64,000 nt of DNA. Source: Methylobacterium sp. W2. GTDB lineage: Bacteria; Pseudomonadota; Alphaproteobacteria; Rhizobiales; Beijerinckiaceae. This document shows, piece after piece, positions 47,994 through 55,967 of the stretch. The stretch spans positions 1-64,000 of the forward strand of contig NZ_VMOA01000009.1 of the NCBI RefSeq assembly GCF_020662345.1, read 5' to 3'. Under the pieces are notes generated by a model. That model saw only the letters and a program-made list of their open reading frames with translations. It did not search any database and was not told the origin of the DNA. Position 1 is the stretch's first letter. Each line of letters begins with the position of its first letter. The position numbers and the translations under genes were made by a program.

Positions 47994-48119
47994 TTCTGAA
48001 AATCAAAATCGCCGATCGTGCAGCCTCGATACGGGTCGCGTCGGGGGGTACCCTCGACACGGGACGTTCGCGCCCTAGCCTTTTCCCGAGTGTGACTCGC
48101 GAAACGGGCTGTCCGAACC

Positions 48120-48335
48120 ATGGCAGGCTTCTTCTTCCTCTACTTCACCGCCTGCATGGCCAATGCGCCGGAGACCTGCGAATCGAAGCGTCTGCCGCTC
48201 GATGTGGTCGATGCGAGGGGGTGCATCCGCGTGGCGCAGCCGCAGCTGGCGCGGTGGATCGACACCCATCCCGATTATCGCATCACCGCATGGCGCTGTG
48301 GTTCACCGCCCCGCGATCTCGGCACGCGGATCTGA
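48120..48335 (+). CDS. Small Cys-containing hypothetical protein
   Basis: A 71-residue protein with a hydrophobic start (MAGFFFLYFTACMA) and four cysteines (C12, C20, C35, C60). Features are CESKRLPLD, ARGCIRVAQPQLARWIDTHPDYRITAWRC. The pattern AQP.LA.W...HP...W.C recalls a short conserved family I have seen in Methylobacterium and Rhizobium relatives, but it has no name I can give. It may be exported or membrane-tethered. Confidence 0.62.
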   Translation: MAGFFFLYFTACMANAPETCESKRLPLDVVDARGCIRVAQPQLARWIDTHPDYRITAWRCGSPPRDLGTRI

Positions 48336-48501
48336 CGAGGTCGACCTTCGCCTGAGTCCATCCGCACGGTCATGATGGAGTGGCGGATCGGACACATCCG
48401 ACCGTCCTGCGACCGGGGTCGCGCCGCCGCCGCGATTTCGCCCCATCGGACCGGGATGGCGGAGCCGACGACACGGCAGCGCAGCGAACCGGCACCGAAC
48501 G

Positions 48502-49017
48502 ATGATCCCCTTCCCCTTGTCCCCCATTCTGTCGCGCCTGCGCGCCGCCGCCTTAGTGGGGAGCCTCCTGGCGCTCAGCGGCTGCGGCGGGCCGACGATC
48601 CTGCCCGAGGCCGACAACCTCACCAGCCCGGTGATCCTCGACGAGGGTGCCGCCGCCGCGGCGATCTCCCGCTACCGGGCGTCGCACGGCCTCGGCCCGG
48701 TGGTGCTGGATTCCAGCCTGATCCGGGCCGCTTCCTACCAGGCGGAATCCAATGCCCGGGCCGGCAGGCTCAGCCACGAGATCGGCGGCACCTTCGATTC
48801 CCGCATGGCGCGGGCGGGATTCGGCCGTTCCTTCGCAGCCGAGAACCTCAGCGCCGGCTCGAACACGTTCGACGAGGTGCTCGCGCGCTGGAAGAATTCG
48901 TCCGAGCACAACAAGAACATGCTGATGCCTCAGCTCAAGCGGATCGGCATCGCCCGCGTCGACGCGCCGGGCACGCGCTACAAGCGCTTCTGGGCCCTGG
49001 TCCTCGCCGGAAACTGA
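48502..49017 (+). CDS. CAP-domain (SCP/PR1-like) lipoprotein
   Basis: A 171-residue secreted protein. A signal with lipobox LSGC (Cys28) is followed by a bacterial CAP domain: ISRYRASHGLGPVVLDSSLIRAA, ARAGRLSHEIGG, RAGFGRSFAAENLSAGS, and the CAP signature SSEHNKNMLMP. Such YkwD-like proteins are periplasmic or surface proteins of unclear activity. Confidence 0.88.
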   Translation: MIPFPLSPILSRLRAAALVGSLLALSGCGGPTILPEADNLTSPVILDEGAAAAAISRYRASHGLGPVVLDSSLIRAASYQAESNARAGRLSHEIGGTFDSRMARAGFGRSFAAENLSAGSNTFDEVLARWKNSSEHNKNMLMPQLKRIGIARVDAPGTRYKRFWALVLAGN

Positions 49018-49037
49018 GGAGAATACGCCCGCGCCGC

Positions 49038-49292
49038 TCAGTCCGTGGGTTGATCCGTTTCGGCCAGCCCGTCCTGGATGCTGCGGATGATCGTACGCAT
49101 CTCGGGGATCATCGCGATGGCCCTGGCGATCCGCAAGGCTTCCTCGCGGGTCATGAGGCCGGTTGCCTCACGCTTGTCCGCCTCGTCGGAAAAGTAGGTC
49201 CAGGCGACGGCCGCCCCCTCCGCATCCTCGATGCAAAAACTCTCGACCTTCTCGACGACGAGCCAGGGGGTGGGGAAGCCGCGCGCCGTCAT
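49038..49292 (-). CDS. Conserved hypothetical protein
   Basis: An 84-residue protein: strand-rich start (PWLVVEKVESFCIEDAEGAAVAWTYF), then DKREATGLMTREEALRIARAIAMIPEM. I have seen this pattern (strand, FxDE, LTRDEARRIA.NIA.LP) in many short Rhizobiales proteins without known function. It is the last chromosomal gene before the integrated element. Confidence 0.65.
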   Translation of the reverse strand: MTARGFPTPWLVVEKVESFCIEDAEGAAVAWTYFSDEADKREATGLMTREEALRIARAIAMIPEMRTIIRSIQDGLAETDQPTD

Positions 49293-49338
49293 CGCTGGTC
49301 TCTGTAGCCGGGGAGGGGCAAGGGAACGGGAAGAGGCG

Positions 49339-49386
49339 TGGTGGGCGGTGACGGGCTCGAACCGCCGACCCTCTCCGTGTAAAAGG
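49339..49386 (-). other. attL: 3' fragment of tRNA-Val (TAC)
   Basis: The minus strand reads TTTACACGGAGAGGG, GTCGGCGGTTCGAGCCCGTC and ACCGCCCACCA: anticodon loop, variable region, T-arm and acceptor end with CCA of a valine tRNA. The 5' half of the tRNA is missing; upstream bases do not complete the D-arm or acceptor stem. This is the classic footprint of an element that integrates into a tRNA 3' end. Orientation predicts the intact gene on the minus strand at the far right end. Confidence 0.78.
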
Positions 49387-49489
49387 GATAGCCTAGGATG
49401 TCACTGGGTTTCGGGGTGCACCGGGAGGGTTCATTTCGCTCTGGTACTCTCTCACGTTCTAGTCTTAGTGGTGCAGGTAGTTCACCGTT

Positions 49490-49511
49490 TGCACCCCCGA
49501 TGCACCCCCGG
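49490..49511. repeat. Tandem 11-bp repeat before the integrase gene
   Basis: TGCACCCCCGA is immediately followed by TGCACCCCCGG, and an inverted partial copy (CGGGGTGCA) lies at 49412-49420. All three lie between the tRNA fragment and int, a place where arm-type integrase-binding sites usually occur. Confidence 0.45.
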
Positions 49512-49521
49512 ACTTCGCCCT

Positions 49522-50697
49522 ATGGCCCGCCGCGCTGATGCCAATAACCTAGTGCGCCTCTCGCGTACCACAATCAAAACCCTGGCTTTGGAGCCCGATC
49601 AACCTGAGCGGGTTTGGTGGGACTGCGACTTGCCGGGGTTCGGCTATCGCCTCCGCAACGGTAGGGCAACATGGGTCATCCGCCCACCGAGGAACGGTGG
49701 GCGGTCGTCGCTGATAACGATTGGTCAAGTGCATCTGATGGAGGTCGCGGCGGCGCGACGGGCCGCCCTGGAGCAGCTTGCGAACGGGACCAACCCACGT
49801 GAGACACGCCGCACCGAACGGGCGCAGGCGGGGCTCACGGTGGAGACCGTGTTCGAACGCTACTCTGATGACGCTCAGAAGCGCTTGCGGCCTTCGACGC
49901 TCGCGAACCTCAAGACGCACCTGAACCAGCATTGGAAGGGCCTGCACGCCGCGCCACTGGCCTCGGTGCGACGGGCGGACGTGGCGGAGCAACTTCGGAG
50001 CATCACGGCCTCCTCTGGTCCCCATGCGGCGCTGCGCGCGCGGCGCACCCTATCGACCGTGTTCGCCTGGGCGATAGGGGAGGGGTTAGTGGAGGCGAAC
50101 CCCGTAGTCGGCACCAATCCACCAGGGGTGGAGGTTCGGCGAGACAGGGTGCTCAATGAGCGCGAGCTTGCTGACGTTTGGGGGGCGTGCCCGCCGACCA
50201 CCCACTTTGGACGCATCATCCGGCTGCTCATCCTGACGGGCCAGCGGCGGGATGAGGTGGCGGGCATGACGTGGGGTGAAATCGACTTTCAGGGCGCGCT
50301 GTGGCGGTTGCCGGCGGCGAGGTCGAAGAACGGGATCGCCCATGACGTGCCGCTATCAAAGCCAGCGCTGGATATCGTCGCCGATGCGCCTCAACGCGAG
50401 GGGCGGGCCTTGGTGTTCGGCGACGGTGCTGGCCCCTTCTCCGGGTTCTCGAAAGCGAAGGTGCGTCTCGACAAGACGCTCGACATCAATGAGCCCTGGC
50501 GTATCCACGATCTGCGCAGGACAGCCGCCACGGGCATGGCCGACCTTGGGGCGCTCCCCCATGTCGTGGAGGCGGTGTTGAACCACGTCTCAGGCTCACG
50601 CGCCGGGGTGGCCGGCATCTACAACCGCGCCACCTACGCGGCCGAGAAGCGAGCCGCGCTAGACCTGTGGGCTGAAACCTTCAAGTCTTTTCGCTAA
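49522..50697 (+). CDS. int: Tyrosine-type site-specific integrase
   Basis: A 391-residue phage/island integrase. The N-terminal arm-binding domain (DUF4102-like: LPGFGYRLRNGRATWVI) is followed by a SAM-like core-binding region (about 105-200) and the catalytic domain. The catalytic set looks complete: R242 in LTGQRRDEV, K269 in ARSKNG, H329 and R332 in HDLRRT, H355, and Tyr367 in GIYNR. It lies next to the tRNA-Val fragment, its expected attachment site. I chose the ATG at 49522; upstream codons fall in the attachment region. Confidence 0.93.
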   Translation: MARRADANNLVRLSRTTIKTLALEPDQPERVWWDCDLPGFGYRLRNGRATWVIRPPRNGGRSSLITIGQVHLMEVAAARRAALEQLANGTNPRETRRTERAQAGLTVETVFERYSDDAQKRLRPSTLANLKTHLNQHWKGLHAAPLASVRRADVAEQLRSITASSGPHAALRARRTLSTVFAWAIGEGLVEANPVVGTNPPGVEVRRDRVLNERELADVWGACPPTTHFGRIIRLLILTGQRRDEVAGMTWGEIDFQGALWRLPAARSKNGIAHDVPLSKPALDIVADAPQREGRALVFGDGAGPFSGFSKAKVRLDKTLDINEPWRIHDLRRTAATGMADLGALPHVVEAVLNHVSGSRAGVAGIYNRATYAAEKRAALDLWAETFKSFR

Positions 50698-50723
50698 AAT
50701 GACCAATAAGTTAGCCAAAAGCC

Positions 50724-51602
50724 TTATCTTATCTGGCAATCAGAGCCTTTAATTAAGTAGTTTAAAAATCCATTCGCTACCAGCGCATTGGCGATTTCGT
50801 CCTTAGTAAGAGCGCAATTAGGGCCAGCTATTACTTCCTTTATTGCCATTCTTGCGTCATGCCGCTCGCCCAAGTCTCTTCCGTAAGGAAATTTGAGGTA
50901 TTCCGTATCAGACCCATGCACAGATCTGATATTTGGCTGCTGCCAATATATAGGCTCCATGTTATTCTTCATCGAAACCATATTTTCGAGATTGTCACCT
51001 GAGGTGACAGGCCTATCACGAACTTGAACGTAAGTCATACGCACCTCTCTCTCATACTCCCACGTAGAATGCTTCATGGCGACAATAGTTGATAACGTGG
51101 ACGCGACTAAGTTTATTTCCTCCATCTGGTTTCCCCAACCATGGAAATTCGAAACGACCTCGATGAGGACGTCGCCTAATTCCTTGGTATTCCCATTCGA
51201 AACATATCGTACTTTCTGCAAACGGGCTGGCATGCCAGTAATAGCGGTAGGCCTAAAACCAATGGCCAGGCCTTTGTAAGCACCGCCGTACTCGCGCCAC
51301 ATCGGCAAGCTATCGCCATCGTGAGTAAAACAGGTGCAGAAAACATTCACCCTGTTATAGAATGGAGTAAGGCGGTCCTCCAAAAAATCTATCACCCGCT
51401 TGATCTCTGCGCTTTCGGTCTGCTCCCGTGTAGCCCTTAGAATTTCAAATACGTTGTCATAGCCGTACTTAAGTTCACGGGGATCATTCGAAGATTTCAG
51501 ATTAGAAAACCAAATTTCCTTCGTATTGATTATCCCCAAAAATGCCTCAGCTGAACAATAGTGATACAGGACTGTTTTGGGGTCGTATTCTAAAAGTGCC
51601 AA
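50724..51602 (-). CDS. DUF2971 domain protein, AT-rich cargo gene
   Basis: A 292-residue protein with the DUF2971 opening: LYHYCSAEAFLGIINTKEIW and FSNLKSSNDPREL, then CTCFTHDGDSLPMWREYGG and YEREVRM. It starts at TTG 51602, with GGGAG six bases upstream. Its base composition is clearly more AT-rich than neighbouring genes, so it was probably acquired separately. The family is common as cargo of mobile elements; a defence role is possible but unproven. It faces the integrase. Confidence 0.8.
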   Translation of the reverse strand: MALLEYDPKTVLYHYCSAEAFLGIINTKEIWFSNLKSSNDPRELKYGYDNVFEILRATREQTESAEIKRVIDFLEDRLTPFYNRVNVFCTCFTHDGDSLPMWREYGGAYKGLAIGFRPTAITGMPARLQKVRYVSNGNTKELGDVLIEVVSNFHGWGNQMEEINLVASTLSTIVAMKHSTWEYEREVRMTYVQVRDRPVTSGDNLENMVSMKNNMEPIYWQQPNIRSVHGSDTEYLKFPYGRDLGERHDARMAIKEVIAGPNCALTKDEIANALVANGFLNYLIKGSDCQIR

Positions 51603-51844
51603 GGCAATCTCCCGCCACGGTGGTAGCGTAGTTCGTTCTGCGTCCGGCTTTTTATGCGGAGATACGGCGGCGACCGCAACCCATAGCTCCCAGGAGCCCG
51701 CCCACGCAGGTGAAGGTTTCTGAGAATTTGGACTTGCCTGATGCTTTATGACCCGCTACGACACCCTCAGTTCCAGTTCAAATTCTAGTTGACCCTCACC
51801 CATTCGAGGACGGCGAAGCGCATTGCGCTGGCCGGTCCCGGTCA

Positions 51845-52063
51845 ATGAACTGGACCCTCCCCATGAAGTCTCCAACATCCGCCGCGCGCGCAGTCCTCTT
51901 GTTCCAGACCGCTTGCGACGAAGCGAGAATATCCGTGTCCACGATGCGCCGCCTGATGAAGGCTGGCCGTGGCCCTCGCATGATCCGGCTTTCTGAGCGC
52001 CGCATTGGCATTCGTCGCGCCGACTTGGACGACTGGCTGAAGAGCCGCGAGGCTGTGAGCTAG
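51845..52063 (+). CDS. AlpA-like/excisionase-type DNA-binding protein
   Basis: A 72-residue protein. The core (ARISVSTMRRLMKAGRGP, then RLSERRIGIRRADLDDWLKSRE) is the winged-helix pattern of AlpA/Xis regulators. It would act on integrase expression or excision. Two starts are possible (51845 or 51863), neither with a clear ribosome-binding site. A palindromic operator candidate lies just downstream, before the next gene. Confidence 0.75.
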   Translation: MNWTLPMKSPTSAARAVLLFQTACDEARISVSTMRRLMKAGRGPRMIRLSERRIGIRRADLDDWLKSREAVS

Positions 52064-52096
52064 ATCATCTTCACGAACCAGGGTCTTCAGCGCAGC

Positions 52097-52111
52097 TCCT
52101 AACCGTTAGGA
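52097..52111. promoter_or_regulatory. Candidate operator between the two small regulators
   Basis: TCCTAAC-C-GTTAGGA is a perfect 7-bp inverted repeat around one base. It lies 34 bp after the AlpA-like gene and 76 bp before the next regulator-like gene, where an autoregulatory site would be expected. Confidence 0.45.
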
Positions 52112-52187
52112 ACACAAATTTGCGCATGACTGTCCAAATTCACATCTAATAATCTGCGGAAACATCGCTCATTATAGGATGTAGATC

Positions 52188-52616
52188 ATGGACGATCTGA
52201 ATAACTTCGTGTCGCGCCAGCAGGTTCGGAAGATGACGGGCTGGTCATTGACCTTCATCGACCGTCACCTCCCCCGGATCAAGATTGGTGGCAAGATCTT
52301 CATCTCGCTTGCCGAGGTGAGCAAGCGCCTGAAGGGTTACGACGACAGCACCAATCCTTTGTTCGTCGGGGAGGGTTCCCCGATGGCGTTGGGAATGATG
52401 TTCCAGCTTCACGCTGGTTCGCCGCACTCTTTCGGCAGTTCCGCTTGGGATCGACTTGGCCGGACCCTGGTCGCCTCCTTCGCTCAGCACCTGGACGAGA
52501 ACCACCTGAACGAGACGATCCGTGGCCTTGCTGCGGTGGAAGTCTGGATGAAGTCGGCCGACGCCGAGGCCTTCTTCGACAAACACATCCCGAGTGAAGC
52601 ACGCCGCGCGCACTAA
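52188..52616 (+). CDS. Small protein with N-terminal helix-turn-helix-like segment
   Basis: A 142-residue protein. The start (FVSRQQVRKMTGWSLTFIDRHLPRIKIGGKIFISLAEVSKRL) resembles an excisionase/MerR-type DNA-binding domain with a short wing. The rest (about 60-142) is helical with no match I know. It stands between the AlpA-like gene and the primase-helicase, where element replication or excision regulators usually sit. Confidence 0.6.
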   Translation: MDDLNNFVSRQQVRKMTGWSLTFIDRHLPRIKIGGKIFISLAEVSKRLKGYDDSTNPLFVGEGSPMALGMMFQLHAGSPHSFGSSAWDRLGRTLVASFAQHLDENHLNETIRGLAAVEVWMKSADAEAFFDKHIPSEARRAH

Positions 52617-52633
52617 CGGGCCGGCATAGCAAA

Positions 52634-52661
52634 GGGCCCGACTGGGCAAACAGTCGAGCCC
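52634..52661. terminator. Hairpin between regulator and primase genes
   Basis: GGGC-c-CGACTG and CAGTCG-a-GCCC form a stem with one mismatch around a six-base loop. A short TTTT follows after five bases. It lies in the 73-bp gap, so may partly separate expression of regulator and primase. Confidence 0.5.
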
Positions 52662-52689
52662 TCGAAATTTTCAGCGTAAAAACTCAATA

Positions 52690-55167
52690 ATGGGTGCTAG
52701 CATGTCTAACTTAGTGATGAGCCAGTCGTCTGGCAACGAGACGCTCGACTTCTTCAATGAAATTTTCCGTGGTGCCCGCAAGGGCAACGCCGTGCTGTGG
52801 GTGAAGCAGTCAGGGAAGTCGGTCAGCTTCGACGTTTCGGATCTGGTGAAGGCGTCGAGCAAGGCAACGGGGCTATCGGTTGACGACGTGTACGTGGGTC
52901 GTGGCTTGCAGGCTGAGCCCAAGAACGGTGCGAAGCGCGGCAAACAGGAGGAAGTCGTCTTCGTCGGCGGTCTCTTCGCGGACATCGACTTCCGTGGTGG
53001 GGAGCACTCAGCGGCGGCGGCTACCCTCCCGGCTGACATGACCGAGGCGATGGAATTGATCCACGAGGCTGGCCTGCCTGCGCCTACCATGACCGTATTC
53101 ACAGGCGGCGGCGCGCACACCTACTGGAACTTCATCGATCCCCTGATGATCGAGACGGCAGAGGATCGGGCCACCGCCAAAATGCTGTCGGCGGCTTGGC
53201 AAGCCAAGCTGCGACGCACCTTCATAGCGCGCGGCTACATCCTCGACGCGACCCAGGATCTGTCCCGCGTGGTCCGGGTGCCGGGCACCTTCAATCGGAA
53301 GAACGGCGGCGCCGTGCCGGTCCGCATCGTCTCGCGTGGCGAGCGGATCGACCAGGCCGCCGCCATTGCCCTGGTGGTCGGGGAGATGGAAGCCCCCACC
53401 GAGCCGGCGGGATCGGAGGCGCTCGCGGGCATCCTCTCTTCGGCGGCTAGCTCGTCGCTCAAGGGCATTTCCTCGACGCCTGAGGCAGCCCCGATGATCC
53501 TGGGCTGCGCCTTCGTCCGGCACTGCATCGAGAACGCCGCGACGCTGTCGGAGCCGCATTGGTACGCCTACCTGAGCCTCATCGGGTTCTGCGAGACCGG
53601 TCACGAGATCGCGCACGAGACCAGTGCGGCGCACCCCGGCTACAGCGCTGAGGCGACCGACGCGAAGCTGATGCAGGCGGTCACGGCGGCGAAGCCCATG
53701 CTCTGTGCTCACGCCGCCGAGGTGTTGGGGTTCGAGGGCTGCAAGACCTGCCCCTTCTACGGAGGCATCAACTCGCCGATTGCCCTCGGGTATCAGGAGA
53801 TGGCTATCGTCGAAGCACAGCTCGACGCGATCTACGACTTGGAGACCGACCGCTTCTACGTCCCGTCGAACGGCGACGTTCTGCGGCGGACTGCTGTGCA
53901 GGCCGTGACCCGGCCGACCATCGGGAAAGACCCGCTCGACCGGCTGTTTGCCTCGCGGACGATGCCCCTGGCCCGCCGCCTGGACTACCTGCCCGGAGAG
54001 ACCCGGCTCATGATCACCAGCGGGGGCGCTCAGCCGACAGTCAACATGTGGAAGCCGGACGGCGTGGTCCCGGTCGCGGGCGACGCCGGGCCGATCCTCC
54101 GGCACTTCGGGTACCTTTGGCCCAAGACGGCCGAGCGTGATCATGTGCTGAATTACATCGCTCACTTGATCCAGCACCCCGGCGTGAAGATCGCTCACGG
54201 TCTCATGATCACCGGCACTCAGGGCACCGGCAAGAGCACGGTCGGCCTCATCGTCCGCGCACTCATCGGCGACCGGAACGCGCGCAAGGTCGAGGGTGAC
54301 GAACTGAAAGACAAGTGGACCTCACGGCTGGTGAACGTCCAAGTGTTGATGATCGAGGAAGCTGCACACGGTCAGCGCTATGAGATCTACGAGCGGTTCA
54401 AGGAGTTGTTCACGGGCGAGACCTTCACGGTGCAGGACAAGGGCGTGCCGCTCTACGACGGCCGGTGCCCGCGAGGGATGATACTGCTTACCAACCATGA
54501 CGCGGCAATCACCGTCACGGGGGAGGATCGCCGCCTCCACGTCAGCGAGACCACCGAGACGCCAGCCACACCCGACTACTTCAAGGCGCTTTATGCGGCG
54601 CTTAATGACGGGGTGACCCTGCCAGCCTTCGCTGCGTGGCTCCATGCGCGAGACATCTCGGCGTTCAATCCGAAGGCCAAGCCGCCGATGACAGAGGCGA
54701 AGGCGCGGGCACAGGATGCCTCGATGACGCCCACCGCCGACGCACTCAAGACCATCATGACGAACGGCATGTACCCATTCCACCGAGACATCGTCACCGT
54801 CGAGGAGGTGCGCGCCGCCCTGCTGGCCTCCGGCTACTTTCCGGCCACTGAGCGCCTCCGCGATGGCAAGGTCGTCGCTGCGATCAAGGACATCGGTGGC
54901 CGGCGGCTCAACGACAGCGGCGACATCCGGCTTCCTGGGGGCAAGAAGATCCGGGCTTGGGCGACGCGGAACGGAGCATACTGGGCTTCGACTGGCCTGG
55001 ATGAGATCAAGGACGAGTACCTGCGCTCATTCGGCACGGCACGGCCGGCCGCTGGCACCGAGAAGGGCGAAAGCGCAAACATTGTAACGTTCCCCCATCC
55101 ACCGATGCCGCCGCACCGGACCCTGATGGACTTTCTCCAGTCGGCGACGGCGGCGGGCACGGCCTGA
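52690..55167 (+). CDS. Phage/plasmid-type primase-helicase (AEP primase plus P4/D5-like helicase)
   Basis: An 825-residue replication protein. The N-terminal archaeo-eukaryotic primase domain shows the catalytic FADIDFRGG (Asp98, Asp100) and TGGGAHTYWNF. The C-terminal helicase (DUF5906/D5 type) shows Walker A GTQGTGKST at about 507-515, Walker B-like VLMIEEAAHG, and ILLTNHDAAITV. A short winged-helix region follows. It should prime and unwind DNA at the element's own origin; paired iterons follow directly after the stop. Start chosen at 52690; 52702 is an alternative. Confidence 0.85.
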   Translation: MGASMSNLVMSQSSGNETLDFFNEIFRGARKGNAVLWVKQSGKSVSFDVSDLVKASSKATGLSVDDVYVGRGLQAEPKNGAKRGKQEEVVFVGGLFADIDFRGGEHSAAAATLPADMTEAMELIHEAGLPAPTMTVFTGGGAHTYWNFIDPLMIETAEDRATAKMLSAAWQAKLRRTFIARGYILDATQDLSRVVRVPGTFNRKNGGAVPVRIVSRGERIDQAAAIALVVGEMEAPTEPAGSEALAGILSSAASSSLKGISSTPEAAPMILGCAFVRHCIENAATLSEPHWYAYLSLIGFCETGHEIAHETSAAHPGYSAEATDAKLMQAVTAAKPMLCAHAAEVLGFEGCKTCPFYGGINSPIALGYQEMAIVEAQLDAIYDLETDRFYVPSNGDVLRRTAVQAVTRPTIGKDPLDRLFASRTMPLARRLDYLPGETRLMITSGGAQPTVNMWKPDGVVPVAGDAGPILRHFGYLWPKTAERDHVLNYIAHLIQHPGVKIAHGLMITGTQGTGKSTVGLIVRALIGDRNARKVEGDELKDKWTSRLVNVQVLMIEEAAHGQRYEIYERFKELFTGETFTVQDKGVPLYDGRCPRGMILLTNHDAAITVTGEDRRLHVSETTETPATPDYFKALYAALNDGVTLPAFAAWLHARDISAFNPKAKPPMTEAKARAQDASMTPTADALKTIMTNGMYPFHRDIVTVEEVRAALLASGYFPATERLRDGKVVAAIKDIGGRRLNDSGDIRLPGGKKIRAWATRNGAYWASTGLDEIKDEYLRSFGTARPAAGTEKGESANIVTFPHPPMPPHRTLMDFLQSATAAGTA

Positions 55168-55168
55168 G

Positions 55169-55288
55169 CTGTCTCACGGTCTCACGTCTCACAGCGCGGG
55201 AAACCTCCCCCGCTTCTATCTCTCTTTTTTCTAAATCTTTTTTTTCCCCTAAGAATTTAAAGGGTGTGAGACGTGAGACGTGAGACAG
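55169..55288. other. Candidate replication origin: inverted iteron arrays around AT-rich DNA
   Basis: Left arm 55169-55193 and right arm 55265-55288 are reverse complements except for one extra G. Each arm has three copies of the heptamer TCTCACG (last copy ends in A) or its complement. The 71 bases between contain a T-rich stretch (near CTTTTTTCTAAATC and TTTTTTTTCCCC) likely to melt easily. The site follows the primase-helicase gene by two bases. Iterons plus AT-rich DNA beside a replication gene is the usual origin architecture. The right arm covers the first codons of the next gene. Confidence 0.62.
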
Positions 55289-55761
55289 CCGGCGAGGTTA
55301 TTATCAGCCGCCGCCCCACCTCCCTGGCGACGCTGCCAGCGCCCTTAGAGGTGAACCTTGATGGTCGTCCGCCATGGGCGGTCCTCACTACGACAAGCCT
55401 TGTCGCCGCGTTGGGGGTGGACCGTGGAGCATGGGCGGTCTGGCGGTGCCGTGGCATCGGGCCGGACGAGCTACCGGCCTCCTGGTTCCGCGTCGGCAAC
55501 GGTCGCCCACTCTACTATCAGGCCGATACCGTTCTTGTCTGGATCGCTAGTCGGCGGGGGGAGCGCACCGACACTAGCACCCTGTGGCGAGACTGGTTTC
55601 GCACCGAGCTAGAGGCCGAGATCGCTGACCCCAGCGAGCTGCGCCGGCAGGCACACCTCTATGGGCGAGCGGCAGGGCCGAACCCTGAACCCGGTGTGCG
55701 GTTCACGCCTGATGGCTTTCAAGCTTACCTTGCATCGCTGTTATCAAATACAGATTTTTAA
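55273..55761 (+). CDS. Hypothetical element protein
   Basis: A 162-residue protein, probably from GTG 55273 inside the iteron arm; later starts are possible. It contains LTTTSLVAALGVDRGAWAVW (helix-turn-helix-like) and a middle segment GRPLYYQADTVLVWIASRRGE. I do not recognise the family. The small DNA-binding-like segment and its place after the primase suggest a replication accessory or copy-control protein; that is inference. Confidence 0.55.
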   Translation: MRRETAGEVIISRRPTSLATLPAPLEVNLDGRPPWAVLTTTSLVAALGVDRGAWAVWRCRGIGPDELPASWFRVGNGRPLYYQADTVLVWIASRRGERTDTSTLWRDWFRTELEAEIADPSELRRQAHLYGRAAGPNPEPGVRFTPDGFQAYLASLLSNTDF

Positions 55762-55967
55762 AAAATTTCCGGCATGTAAATTTAGCATAGTGTTTGTTGC
55801 AAAGTGTAAGATATATCGAAAAGAACCCACCCATGTATCGATCAAAGTCAAGAGATATATTCGATTGAAAGCTTGATTTTGTTCATTGACCCTCATATCC
55901 GTCTTCAGGCATAGGTGTGTCATTAGCCAGTACGGTCGTACCGGCAAGTGACATGAGGTTCCTCGCT

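Noticed and set aside
55661-55947. Short open frames on both strands around 55,750-55,900
   Set aside because: They fall in AT-rich non-coding sequence, have no ribosome-binding site and no resemblance to known proteins.
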